A stretch of 21,721 nucleotides of DNA from an uncultured Bacteroidales bacterium (GTDB taxonomy: Bacteria > Bacteroidota > Bacteroidia > Bacteroidales > F082), in contig CAMKAR010000007.1 in the NCBI GenBank assembly GCA_946410535.1, positions 1 to 21,721 on the forward strand, written 5' to 3'. Positions within the stretch are counted from its first letter, which is position 1; each line of letters starts with the position of its first letter. The notes beneath the pieces are model-generated. The model was not told the DNA's origin and searched no databases. It saw nothing but the letters and a program-made list of their open reading frames with translations. A program made the translations under genes and the position numbers. Shown here piece by piece: positions 1 through 5,685 of this stretch.

Positions 1-672
1 AAACTTTACCGTGTCGATGGATTTGCATACCTTTTCGGCGATTTCCTTCATCGTGTAGCCTCGCGCCGAAAGCACCAAAACTTCCTTTTCCTCGGTCTTC
101 AACCTGATTTCCTCTTGTGGAATCCATTGGTGCTCGGTCAAGGAATAGACTTGATGCTGACTCGTTCCCATCCGACGGAATTCAATATGTCCAGCCTCCT
201 TGTGCGAGGAGAGAGACACTGTGCAAAGCGCCAACCATACCTGCCCCAATTCGTTCAACAAAAGCGGTGTAATCTTGTGGTTGACAAGCAGTTTCTTTTT
301 ATTGGAAAGGATATGGAAATCATACGACATCAGGCAGCGCATTTTGTCCTCACGAGGCGTGGCATTAAAGGCTGAAAAACCAGCGCGGTTCAGTTCTGTC
401 AGCATGGGCAGTTCCGCTTGGGGCACATTGCTCATATAAAAACCATAGCCCATCGCCTTCACTTCCTCGGCAGTGCGACCGCACAGAAAAATCGGATTGT
501 CAGATACATACAGAAAATTCTTCTTGAAATAATCAATGATGTAGATGCTTTGGTACGTGGTCTGTGCGAAGGCCTGTGCTGTCTCGATATAAGGCTTCGC
601 CCGCAAGTAATCTTCCTCGGTGATGCCTTCCACACGGTTTGCCCCGATGAAAAAATCCTCTTTTTGAATCAT
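1..672 (-). CDS. LuxR-type HTH transcriptional regulator with PAS-like N-terminal region (partial, C-terminus missing)
   Basis: The first 224 codons of a regulator whose 3' end lies beyond the window. The last visible residues read RGYTMKEIAEKVCKSIDTVKF, less its first residue, matching the LuxR/GerE helix-turn-helix pattern (G.s.kEIA..l..S..TVk). The roughly 190 residues before it contain IYIIDYFKKNFLYVSDNP near residues 47-64, typical of the PAS-like sensor half found in many Bacteroides LuxR-type proteins. No receiver-domain Asp pocket is visible, so this is probably a one-component regulator rather than a response regulator. The ATG at 672 was chosen because a TAnnTTTG promoter element lies 20 bases upstream and the frame is open from there. 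It is divergent from the serine hydrolase gene, which is a possible but unproven target. Ligand and targets cannot be read from the sequence. Confidence 0.8.
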   Translation of the reverse strand, partial: MIQKEDFFIGANRVEGITEEDYLRAKPYIETAQAFAQTTYQSIYIIDYFKKNFLYVSDNPIFLCGRTAEEVKAMGYGFYMSNVPQAELPMLTELNRAGFSAFNATPREDKMRCLMSYDFHILSNKKKLLVNHKITPLLLNELGQVWLALCTVSLSSHKEAGHIEFRRMGTSQHQVYSLTEHQWIPQEEIRLKTEEKEVLVLSARGYTMKEIAEKVCKSIDTVKF

Positions 673-692
673 TCTCTGCTTTGTTTTGCATG

Positions 693-723
693 CAAAAGTA
701 CAAAATTAACCTTACCCCAATGG
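693..723 (-). promoter_or_regulatory. Bacteroides-type promoter for the LuxR-type gene
   Basis: On the minus strand TACTTTTG at 700-693 matches the -7 consensus TAnnTTTG. A TTGG at 720-717 lies about 16-19 bases upstream as a weak -33 element. The expected start of transcription is about 15 bases before the ATG at 672. A second match, TATTTTTG at 806-799, could be an alternative upstream promoter but lacks a -33 element. Confidence 0.55.
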
Positions 724-818
724 GTAATTCTTCGCTTTGGCAAACTCTTTCACCCATTTGGGTAGCGATGCTGTCGTAGCGATTCTCTTCTTTTGCAGCA
801 AAAATAAAACCGAAGATG

Positions 819-826
819 TAACTTTC
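819..826 (+). promoter_or_regulatory. Possible -7 element for the serine hydrolase gene
   Basis: TAACTTTC differs by one base from TAnnTTTG and lies about 50 bases before the preferred ATG at 876. A TTTTG at 791-795 is 23 bases upstream as a possible -33 element. This is a weak call made mainly because no better match exists in the gap. Confidence 0.3.
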
Positions 827-875
827 TCGAAGCACATCCGTATCACTCATGTTCAACAATCAAGTTTCTGACGCA

Positions 876-2066
876 ATGAAAAAACACAAGACAGCAATAA
901 TCCATTGTTCGGCTCTCTCGTTGCTATTGTTTACATCCTGCTCGATTGTACGGGGCTATTTGGCTGATGGGGCCTATGGACCAACGAGTTTCAGCTATGA
1001 GAAGCAACTGAAGGATACCATCGTCAATCGTTCTGATGTATTTACTTTTTGCCGCGCAACCAAACAGGCTGATTGGATTGACACCTTGCATTTCTTTAAT
1101 CAGGGCCGGATGTATTCAAACTGTACGATGTGGGAAGCCATCGGACCCAAGACGGAGACGCAGGGCGTACTCATCATCCATAATGACAGCATCGTTTATG
1201 AGAAATGTACGGGAGACATCACCCCCGACAAGATTGCAGGCGTTTTCTCTGTGACCAAGTCGGTCACCTCACTTCTTTGTGGGATTGCAGTGGACGAAGG
1301 TTATATCAAAAGTGTTGACGATGCCGTAACTGATTACCTTCCCGAACTGAAGAAGGAAGACCCGATGTGGCAAAAACTGACCATCCGCCATCTGCTGGAT
1401 ATGCGGAGCGGTCTGGACTTCGACGACACCTATTCGCTGAGCCTAAAAACAAAAGACATCAAGCGCCTGAACGCAATGGCCAAGTTGAACTATGGCCGCA
1501 ATATCATGGCACAGATTAGGAAGCTGAAATTCAGATGCGAACCCGGCACGGAATATAACTACGACAGCATGACAAGCGAAGTGCTGGGGATCATTATTGA
1601 AAGAGCGGTTGGGAGGAGTTATGCCGAGTACCTTTGCGAAAAGATTTGGACGCCACTCAGGATGGAGTCGCCGGCCTACATAAATTATGACAGCAAAAAG
1701 CACCACACGGCACACGCTTTCGGCGGGCTTGCCTTGACGATGCGCGACCTTGCCAAAATCGGCCGCTTGTATTTGAATCGTGGCGTATATGACGAGAAGA
1801 GAATTGTGAGCGATTCGTGGATTGAACAATCGACAGCATATTCGCAGGACAATGAGGGTTACCATTTCTGTTGGTACAACACCAGTTGCATCGGAGCCGA
1901 TGAGCCAGAGTTCCCTGGCTATTATGCTATGGGCATCCGCGGACAGGTACTCTATGTGAATCCTTACAAGAATCTGATTATGGTGCGGCTGGGGCTTAAG
2001 GATGACACCTATGCCCACATCCCTTATCTGTTTGAGCAACTGAGCATTTCGTGGATTGAAGATTAA
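876..2066 (+). CDS. Serine hydrolase, class C beta-lactamase/penicillin-binding-protein-like lipoprotein
   Basis: A 396-residue protein of the beta-lactamase (class C/EstB/DD-peptidase) superfamily. The nucleophile motif SxxK is SVTK at residues 125-128, and the second motif is YNYDS at 227-231. A GIRGQ at 353-357 sits where the third motif (KTG or HxG) is expected; the usual first residue is absent, as in many esterase-like members. An open frame exists from 849, but the ATG at 876 gives a clean lipoprotein signal: MKKHK, a hydrophobic stretch, then TSC with the lipid-modified Cys at residue 22. No K-D/E-rich surface-export signal follows the Cys, so a periplasm-facing lipoprotein is likely. 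The substrate is unknown (peptidoglycan peptide, ester or beta-lactam). It is divergent from the LuxR-type regulator. Confidence 0.85.
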   Translation: MKKHKTAIIHCSALSLLLFTSCSIVRGYLADGAYGPTSFSYEKQLKDTIVNRSDVFTFCRATKQADWIDTLHFFNQGRMYSNCTMWEAIGPKTETQGVLIIHNDSIVYEKCTGDITPDKIAGVFSVTKSVTSLLCGIAVDEGYIKSVDDAVTDYLPELKKEDPMWQKLTIRHLLDMRSGLDFDDTYSLSLKTKDIKRLNAMAKLNYGRNIMAQIRKLKFRCEPGTEYNYDSMTSEVLGIIIERAVGRSYAEYLCEKIWTPLRMESPAYINYDSKKHHTAHAFGGLALTMRDLAKIGRLYLNRGVYDEKRIVSDSWIEQSTAYSQDNEGYHFCWYNTSCIGADEPEFPGYYAMGIRGQVLYVNPYKNLIMVRLGLKDDTYAHIPYLFEQLSISWIED

Positions 2067-2073
2067 TTTAAGC

Positions 2074-2157
2074 GCGATAGGCCTCACCGTGCGCTACAAG
2101 TTCAACACCGCGCGCAGCAAGTACAAAGGTACCGGCGCCGGAAAACGCCAATCTCTC
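2074..2157 (+). pseudogene. Remnant of the C-terminus of a TonB-dependent/outer-membrane beta-barrel receptor
   Basis: Right after the serine hydrolase stop, one frame reads GLTVRYKFNTARSKYKGTGAG. From memory this matches the final beta-strand and tail of Bacteroidales TonB-dependent receptors (OMP_b-brl family), which end in R/KYKGTGAG plus a few residues and RL. Here the tail reads GKRQSL and runs on with no stop in the expected place, and no upstream receptor coding is present. The stretch is also GC-richer than the sequence after it. I infer a 28-codon fossil left by a deletion that joined it to the end of the serine hydrolase gene. It has no start and is not expected to be translated. 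Confidence 0.5.
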
Positions 2158-2204
2158 ACACAAAAAGTTGTAATCAGTTTTTCTAACCTTCTGGAAAACA
2201 ACCG

Positions 2205-2223
2205 AAACTCTTCCAAAGAGTTT
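2205..2223. other. Perfect 8-bp inverted repeat in the intergenic region
   Basis: AAACTCTT, three bases, then AAGAGTTT. It could be the terminator of the serine hydrolase transcript, but there is no following T-run. It could also be an operator for the lipoprotein promoter 42 bases downstream. Confidence 0.35.
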
Positions 2224-2264
2224 GTAATGATCTTCTATATTGCGAAAGTTACGGATTTTCATTA

Positions 2265-2272
2265 TACTTTTG
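2265..2272 (+). promoter_or_regulatory. -7 promoter element for the small lipoprotein gene
   Basis: TACTTTTG matches TAnnTTTG and is followed by GCAGC, a common context in this phylum. TTG at 2240-2242 is a possible -33 element 22 bases upstream. It leaves a leader of about 40 bases before the ATG at 2318. Confidence 0.6.
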
Positions 2273-2317
2273 CAGCATGAATTTCAAACCAGTTACAAAC
2301 ACCTAAATTAAAGTTTT

Positions 2318-2791
2318 ATGAACAACAAAAAAACCAAATTCAGAACGCTGCTCGTGTTTTTGGCAGCAATGGCTTTCATGCTTCCTTGCATGACCTCATG
2401 CGAGTGGTTCTTCAATGCCGACTTCAACATCGAGAACCCATCAAACGACACCATCGTGTTCCTCGGTTGGAAAGACACAACCGGAACCACCATGACCTGT
2501 CCCTACACTTCGCCTTCGGGTGATGTCCACAGCCAGGTCAGTGTATGCTATCAAGGAAGACACGGCGGCCCTTACGGAGCCTACACCGAGGAAGAAGCCT
2601 TCAACATTTTGAAGCTTACCTACGATAGCGTGCAAATCATCCGTCGTCCAAGCAATGTAGCGACCATCACCTACCGCCACGACGAACAAGCCACCGAAGC
2701 GCAGCGCTATTTCTTCACTCGTGAGGCTTGGGATGCACCCGAAGGGTCAACATACTACACCCTTAAACTTACCGATGAAATGTTCCATTAA
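2318..2791 (+). CDS. Small hypothetical lipoprotein
   Basis: A 157-residue protein with a lipoprotein signal: basic start (MNNKKTKFR), hydrophobic core, then CMTSC with the likely lipidated Cys at residue 28, followed by Glu. The mature part is about 130 residues and rich in Thr, Tyr and charged residues. It reads like a small beta-rich envelope protein (for example NPSNDTIVFLGWKD near 40-53), but I do not recognise a family. It has its own promoter and a strong terminator and is therefore probably monocistronic. The envelope location is supported by the signal; function is unknown. Confidence 0.8.
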   Translation: MNNKKTKFRTLLVFLAAMAFMLPCMTSCEWFFNADFNIENPSNDTIVFLGWKDTTGTTMTCPYTSPSGDVHSQVSVCYQGRHGGPYGAYTEEEAFNILKLTYDSVQIIRRPSNVATITYRHDEQATEAQRYFFTREAWDAPEGSTYYTLKLTDEMFH

Positions 2792-2808
2792 TTGAACAAG
2801 AATAGGAT

Positions 2809-2850
2809 AAAAACGCTCCAATCGACAATGATTTGGGGCGTTTTTCATTT
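2809..2850 (+). terminator. Rho-independent terminator after the lipoprotein gene
   Basis: A 13-bp stem pairs 2809-2821 (AAAAACGCTCCAA) with 2833-2845 (TTGGGGCGTTTTT), with one G-U wobble and an 11-base loop. The distal arm runs into a T-rich tail. It begins 17 bases after the stop codon at 2791. Confidence 0.85.
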
Positions 2851-2922
2851 TTTTCGCCGAAAAATATAAGATTCTGCGTTTTTCTGCGAGAGGAAAAGAC
2901 CCGCCACAAAGAAAAAAAGTTG

Positions 2923-2930
2923 TACTTTTG
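2923..2930 (+). promoter_or_regulatory. -7 promoter element for the WL-repeat gene
   Basis: TACTTTTG matches TAnnTTTG. Transcription should begin near 2936. That argues for the ATG at 2965 as start, because the ATG at 2938 would be essentially leaderless. No clear -33 element is visible. Confidence 0.55.
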
Positions 2931-2964
2931 CGGTGAGATGACCCACTACCCCATAAAAATCCTC

Positions 2965-3342
2965 ATGGCTTTTGCCTGCACCTTCGAGCCGGAGCAAGGC
3001 GACGAATTCAGCGACTGGCTGATGCGCAACGGCTATCCCGAGCTTGTCGCCCTCAGCCAAACCATACAAGGCGACACCAAGGCCAAAGACTGGCTGATGG
3101 AACACAAATTCCCCCAATTGGCCGCCATCGACAGCGTCATCGACAAGGAAGCCAAGGCCGAAGAATGGCTCATCCGAAACCATTTTGATGTCAACCTCGC
3201 CTTCGCAAAAGCCATCAATCGCGACGACGATGCCACCGATTGGCTCGAAAAAAACGAGCTGCAAATCTTTATCGTCATTGCCGACAAGATTCGCAATTAT
3301 TTGGACGACAAATACTTAAACTTCCATAAAATCCATTTTTAA
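2965..3342 (+). CDS. Small protein built of four 25-residue WL repeats, function unknown
   Basis: A 125-residue acidic cytoplasmic protein with no signal peptide or membrane segment. Its body is four tandem repeats of exactly 25 residues, each starting [DE]WL (Trp at residues 18, 43, 68 and 93): DWLMRNGYPEL, DWLMEHKFPQL, EWLIRNHFDVN and DWLEKNELQIF head the units. Each unit has a WL..N helix start, a second hydrophobic helix and an acidic turn, which suggests a helical-repeat (solenoid-like) fold for binding a partner. The ATG at 2938 is an alternative start, adding MTHYPIKIL; I prefer 2965 because the promoter lies at 2923-2930 and an A-rich stretch precedes it. I do not recognise the family. 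It sits alone between a terminator and the next promoter. Confidence 0.72.
   Translation: MAFACTFEPEQGDEFSDWLMRNGYPELVALSQTIQGDTKAKDWLMEHKFPQLAAIDSVIDKEAKAEEWLIRNHFDVNLAFAKAINRDDDATDWLEKNELQIFIVIADKIRNYLDDKYLNFHKIHF
3013..3312 (+). repeat. Four 75-bp in-frame tandem repeats (protein-level) in the WL-repeat gene
   Basis: Units fall at 3013-3087, 3088-3162, 3163-3237 and 3238-3312. They are diverged at DNA level but hold an exact 25-codon period marked by TGG (Trp) followed by a Leu codon. Confidence 0.75.
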
Positions 3343-3383
3343 ATTGAGTTGATTTTTTTTGGCCTACATAAAAGAAAAAATCC

Positions 3384-3391
3384 TAACTTTG
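3384..3391 (+). promoter_or_regulatory. -7 promoter element for the pilin-like/DUF3822/rsmD operon
   Basis: TAACTTTG is an exact TAnnTTTG match followed by CGG. A TTTG at 3358-3361, at the end of a T-run, is a reasonable -33 element 22 bases upstream. It leaves a leader of about 35 bases before the ATG at 3433. Confidence 0.65.
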
Positions 3392-3432
3392 CGGCCACAG
3401 AAAAGAGTAAATAATTAGAAAACCATACTACA

Positions 3433-4074
3433 ATGAAAAAAGGATTATCCATCGTCATCAACATCGTGCTTTTTGCCGTTGTTGTGTTTTTAGCAATCCA
3501 GATTGTCAAGAGTATCCAGGCTCCCATCAAGTTCAATAGCGAACAGAAAGCCCGTGAAACCCAAGTCGTTGAACGCCTCATCGACATCCGTAACGCCGAA
3601 GTGCTCTACAAAAATGCCAACAGCAAGTACACGAACAGCTTCGACACGCTCATCAAGTTCTGCCAAACCGCCGAGATCCCGATCGTGAAGATCGTGCCCG
3701 ACCCGACCGACACCACCTTCACCCGCACCATCAACGACACCCTCGGCTACGTCAAGGTGATGGACTCCATCAGAGCCGGACGCGAGAGCTTCAACATCAA
3801 CGACATCAAATTTGTGCCTTTCGCACCCAACCACGAAAGCTTTGAGCTCGAAGCCAGCACCATCACCCGCAACGGCATCGAAATCCCTGTGTTCGAAGCT
3901 CGCACGCCTTACGAGGTCTACTTGGCCACACCTGGCAGCGACTTCAGCGAGAAGGAATGGAACCAACGCCGCGACAACGCCAAGGCCGAAAAGGAAAGCA
4001 TCAACCGTTACGCCGGCCTGAGAGTAGGCTCGATGGAAGAAGCCACCACCGACGGCAACTGGGAGAAACTCTAA
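3433..4074 (+). CDS. Membrane-anchored hypothetical protein with pilin-like N-terminal half
   Basis: A 213-residue protein with one N-terminal membrane segment (about residues 6-26) and a soluble domain that should face the periplasm. Just after the membrane helix the sequence continues as an amphipathic helix with the pattern ERLIDIRNAEVLYKNANSKY, then TNSFDTLIKF, close to the layout of pseudopilins (helix, then Y...G/N.Y...FD.L). There is no obvious prepilin peptidase site before the helix, so it is at most pilin-like. The remainder (110-213) is charged and contains FEARTPYEVYLATPG. It lies 13 bases upstream of the DUF3822 gene with no terminator between, suggesting co-transcription. Homologues next to DUF3822 are, from memory, common in Bacteroidetes but uncharacterised. 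Confidence 0.78.
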   Translation: MKKGLSIVINIVLFAVVVFLAIQIVKSIQAPIKFNSEQKARETQVVERLIDIRNAEVLYKNANSKYTNSFDTLIKFCQTAEIPIVKIVPDPTDTTFTRTINDTLGYVKVMDSIRAGRESFNINDIKFVPFAPNHESFELEASTITRNGIEIPVFEARTPYEVYLATPGSDFSEKEWNQRRDNAKAEKESINRYAGLRVGSMEEATTDGNWEKL

Positions 4075-4087
4075 ACCATTAGGATGA

Positions 4088-4966
4088 ATGGCGGCATCAT
4101 TGAATCCTTATATCTCCACTTTTGGGGAAGAGTTTGATGCCGAGAAGTCATCGCATTACCGACTGACCATCCAATTCGCATTGGGTGGTCTTTCTTATGC
4201 CCTCCTCGACACCACAACGCAAACGCTCGTCGCCTTGGAATGCTACCAAAGCGACCTGCTTTCGGACAGCGGCGACCTCTTCCGCACCTTGGAGCGTGCC
4301 CTCGAAGCAAAAGGATTGAACGACAAAGGCTTCGACGCAGTGACCTGCCTCGCCGACAACCGCCTATGCACCCTCGTCCCCGATGCCCTGTTCGATGCTG
4401 CCGACCAAACCAAATACCTCGAATTCGGCTTCCAAATCCCAGAAGGCTACACCGTCATCGCCGATCCAGTGAAAGCGGCAAGCTGCCACAACGTGACGGC
4501 CTGGCCCAAAGCACTACAAGAAAAGCTGGCTGCCAAATGGCCCAACGCAATGTTCAGCCACACAAGCAGCATATTCATCGAAAGCGTGATGCAAAACGAT
4601 ACCACTTCAGGTGTCTTCGTGCTTGTTCGCATCCGCGACTTCGACATGGTCATCAAGAAGGAAGGCAAGTTGCTCTTCTTCAACAACTTCAAATTCAACA
4701 CAAAAGACGATTTCGCTTATTTCATGCTGTTTGCGATGGAACAATATGGCCTTTCGGGTCACGACACACCCGTTTGTTTCTCGGGTCTCATCCGTCCTGC
4801 TTCGGAAATCATCGACCTTTGCGGACGCTACGTCAAAGACCTGAGCTTCGCCGAATACCAACATAAGCTGAGCGTAAGCAAAGCCTTGAAAGAAGTCCCG
4901 TTTCAATACTATTACATTCATTACCAAACATTTACAAAACAAACCATAGAACAGCGAGTCTTGTAG
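4088..4966 (+). CDS. DUF3822 family protein (actin/PilM-like fold suspected)
   Basis: A 292-residue soluble protein. I assign DUF3822 from its sequence pattern and its place immediately upstream of rsmD, a conserved arrangement in Bacteroidetes. Two segments look like the repeated subdomains of PilM/FtsA-type actin-like proteins: FALGGLSYALLDTTTQTLVAL near 31-51, and GVFVLVRIRDFDMVIKKEG near 176-194, followed by an F-rich strand and a helix. The glycine-acid nucleotide-binding signatures are weak, so ATP binding is uncertain. The start at 4088 is preceded by AGGA. The tail (QTIEQRVL) is encoded in a short direct repeat and may differ from homologues. A role with the membrane protein upstream is inferred only from linkage. 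Confidence 0.72.
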   Translation: MAASLNPYISTFGEEFDAEKSSHYRLTIQFALGGLSYALLDTTTQTLVALECYQSDLLSDSGDLFRTLERALEAKGLNDKGFDAVTCLADNRLCTLVPDALFDAADQTKYLEFGFQIPEGYTVIADPVKAASCHNVTAWPKALQEKLAAKWPNAMFSHTSSIFIESVMQNDTTSGVFVLVRIRDFDMVIKKEGKLLFFNNFKFNTKDDFAYFMLFAMEQYGLSGHDTPVCFSGLIRPASEIIDLCGRYVKDLSFAEYQHKLSVSKALKEVPFQYYYIHYQTFTKQTIEQRVL

Positions 4967-4990
4967 TCTCGCGTCCCAAGTCCCGTAGTC
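4958..4990. repeat. Short imperfect direct repeat at the end of the DUF3822 gene
   Basis: GTCTTGTAGTC (4958-4968) and GTCCCGTAGTC (4980-4990) match at 9 of 11 positions with a period of 22 bases, with TCGCGTCCCAA between them. The first copy encodes the last residues and stop of the DUF3822 protein. Confidence 0.4.
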
Positions 4991-4996
4991 AAAAAA

Positions 4997-5548
4997 ATGA
5001 GAATCATCAGAGGAAGATACCAACGCAGGCAAATCGTTGCCCCCGCCAACCTGCCCGTACGTCCCACCACCGATATGGCCAAAGAGAGCCTGTTCAACAT
5101 CATCGAGAACCACTTCGACTTCGAGGAGACCGAAGCTTTGGATTTGTTTGCCGGCACAGGCAACATCTCCTACGAATTGGTGTCGAGAGGCTGTCCTAAA
5201 GTCGTCGCCGTCGACCAGGACTTTGGCTGCGTGAAATTCATCCGTGAGACCGCCAACAAACTCAGCATGAAGGAGTTGCTTGTCGTCCGTTCAGATGTAT
5301 TCCGCTTCTTGGACAAACACCAGATGCAATACGACCTCATCTTTGCCGACCCACCCTACGACTGCGAGCACTACAACGAGCTGGTGCGTCTCGTTTTTGA
5401 TCACAACCTGCTGCGCGAAGGCGGCATGTTCGTATTGGAACACGACAAGTACCAAACTTTTGAGGAGCACCCGCACTTCATGGAGCAAAGGCATTACGGC
5501 AAGGTAAATTTCACCTTCTTTGCGCAAACCATCGAGGAAGAAGAATGA
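4997..5548 (+). CDS. rsmD: 16S rRNA (guanine966-N2)-methyltransferase RsmD
   Basis: A 183-residue enzyme that methylates N2 of G966 in 16S rRNA using S-adenosylmethionine, in the cytoplasm during small-subunit assembly. The start MRIIRGRYQRR resembles the usual RsmD N-terminus, and RPTTDMAKESLFNII (22-36) is the family's conserved substrate-side segment. The SAM-binding motif I is DLFAGTGN at 49-56, with VAVDQD at 70-75 as motif II. The catalytic motif of N-methyltransferases, DPPY, is at 118-121 (FADPPY). The length matches the family. It is the last gene of the operon starting at 3433, 30 bases after DUF3822. Confidence 0.93.
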   Translation: MRIIRGRYQRRQIVAPANLPVRPTTDMAKESLFNIIENHFDFEETEALDLFAGTGNISYELVSRGCPKVVAVDQDFGCVKFIRETANKLSMKELLVVRSDVFRFLDKHQMQYDLIFADPPYDCEHYNELVRLVFDHNLLREGGMFVLEHDKYQTFEEHPHFMEQRHYGKVNFTFFAQTIEEEE

Positions 5549-5589
5549 CTTCTTTTGGAAACAAAACCCACAAAACCTTTAAAACAATA

Positions 5590-5623
5590 ATGCCGTATGG
5601 AAAGCAGCCAACGGCATGCTTTC
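5590..5623. terminator. Hairpin between convergent rsmD and the OlsF-like gene
   Basis: A 7-bp stem pairs ATGCCGT (5590-5596) with ACGGCAT (5611-5617). Read on the minus strand it is followed by TATTGTTTT, a plausible terminator for the OlsF-like gene. A competing 7-bp stem, GAAAGCA (5600-5606) with TGCTTTC (5617-5623), overlaps it. On the plus strand a run of seven T lies at 5655-5661 after further weak pairing. Confidence 0.45.
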
Positions 5624-5685
5624 AAGCAGCGACACGGTTGTGAAGCCGCTACGTTTTTTTGAAGTTTTGCTGGTTTTATTCTAAA

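Noticed and set aside
533..859. 108-codon minus-strand frame starting upstream of the LuxR-type gene
   Set aside because: It is out of frame with the LuxR-type protein, which has clear HTH coding, and has no motif of its own.
2124..2131. TACCTTTG on the minus strand as a promoter
   Set aside because: It falls inside the receptor remnant (codons for KGT) and the only minus-strand frame behind it (2262-2068) has no motif; the serine hydrolase lies antisense beyond.
2833..2964. Longer N-terminus for the WL-repeat protein from 2833
   Set aside because: It would begin within the terminator hairpin of the previous gene and upstream of the promoter at 2923.
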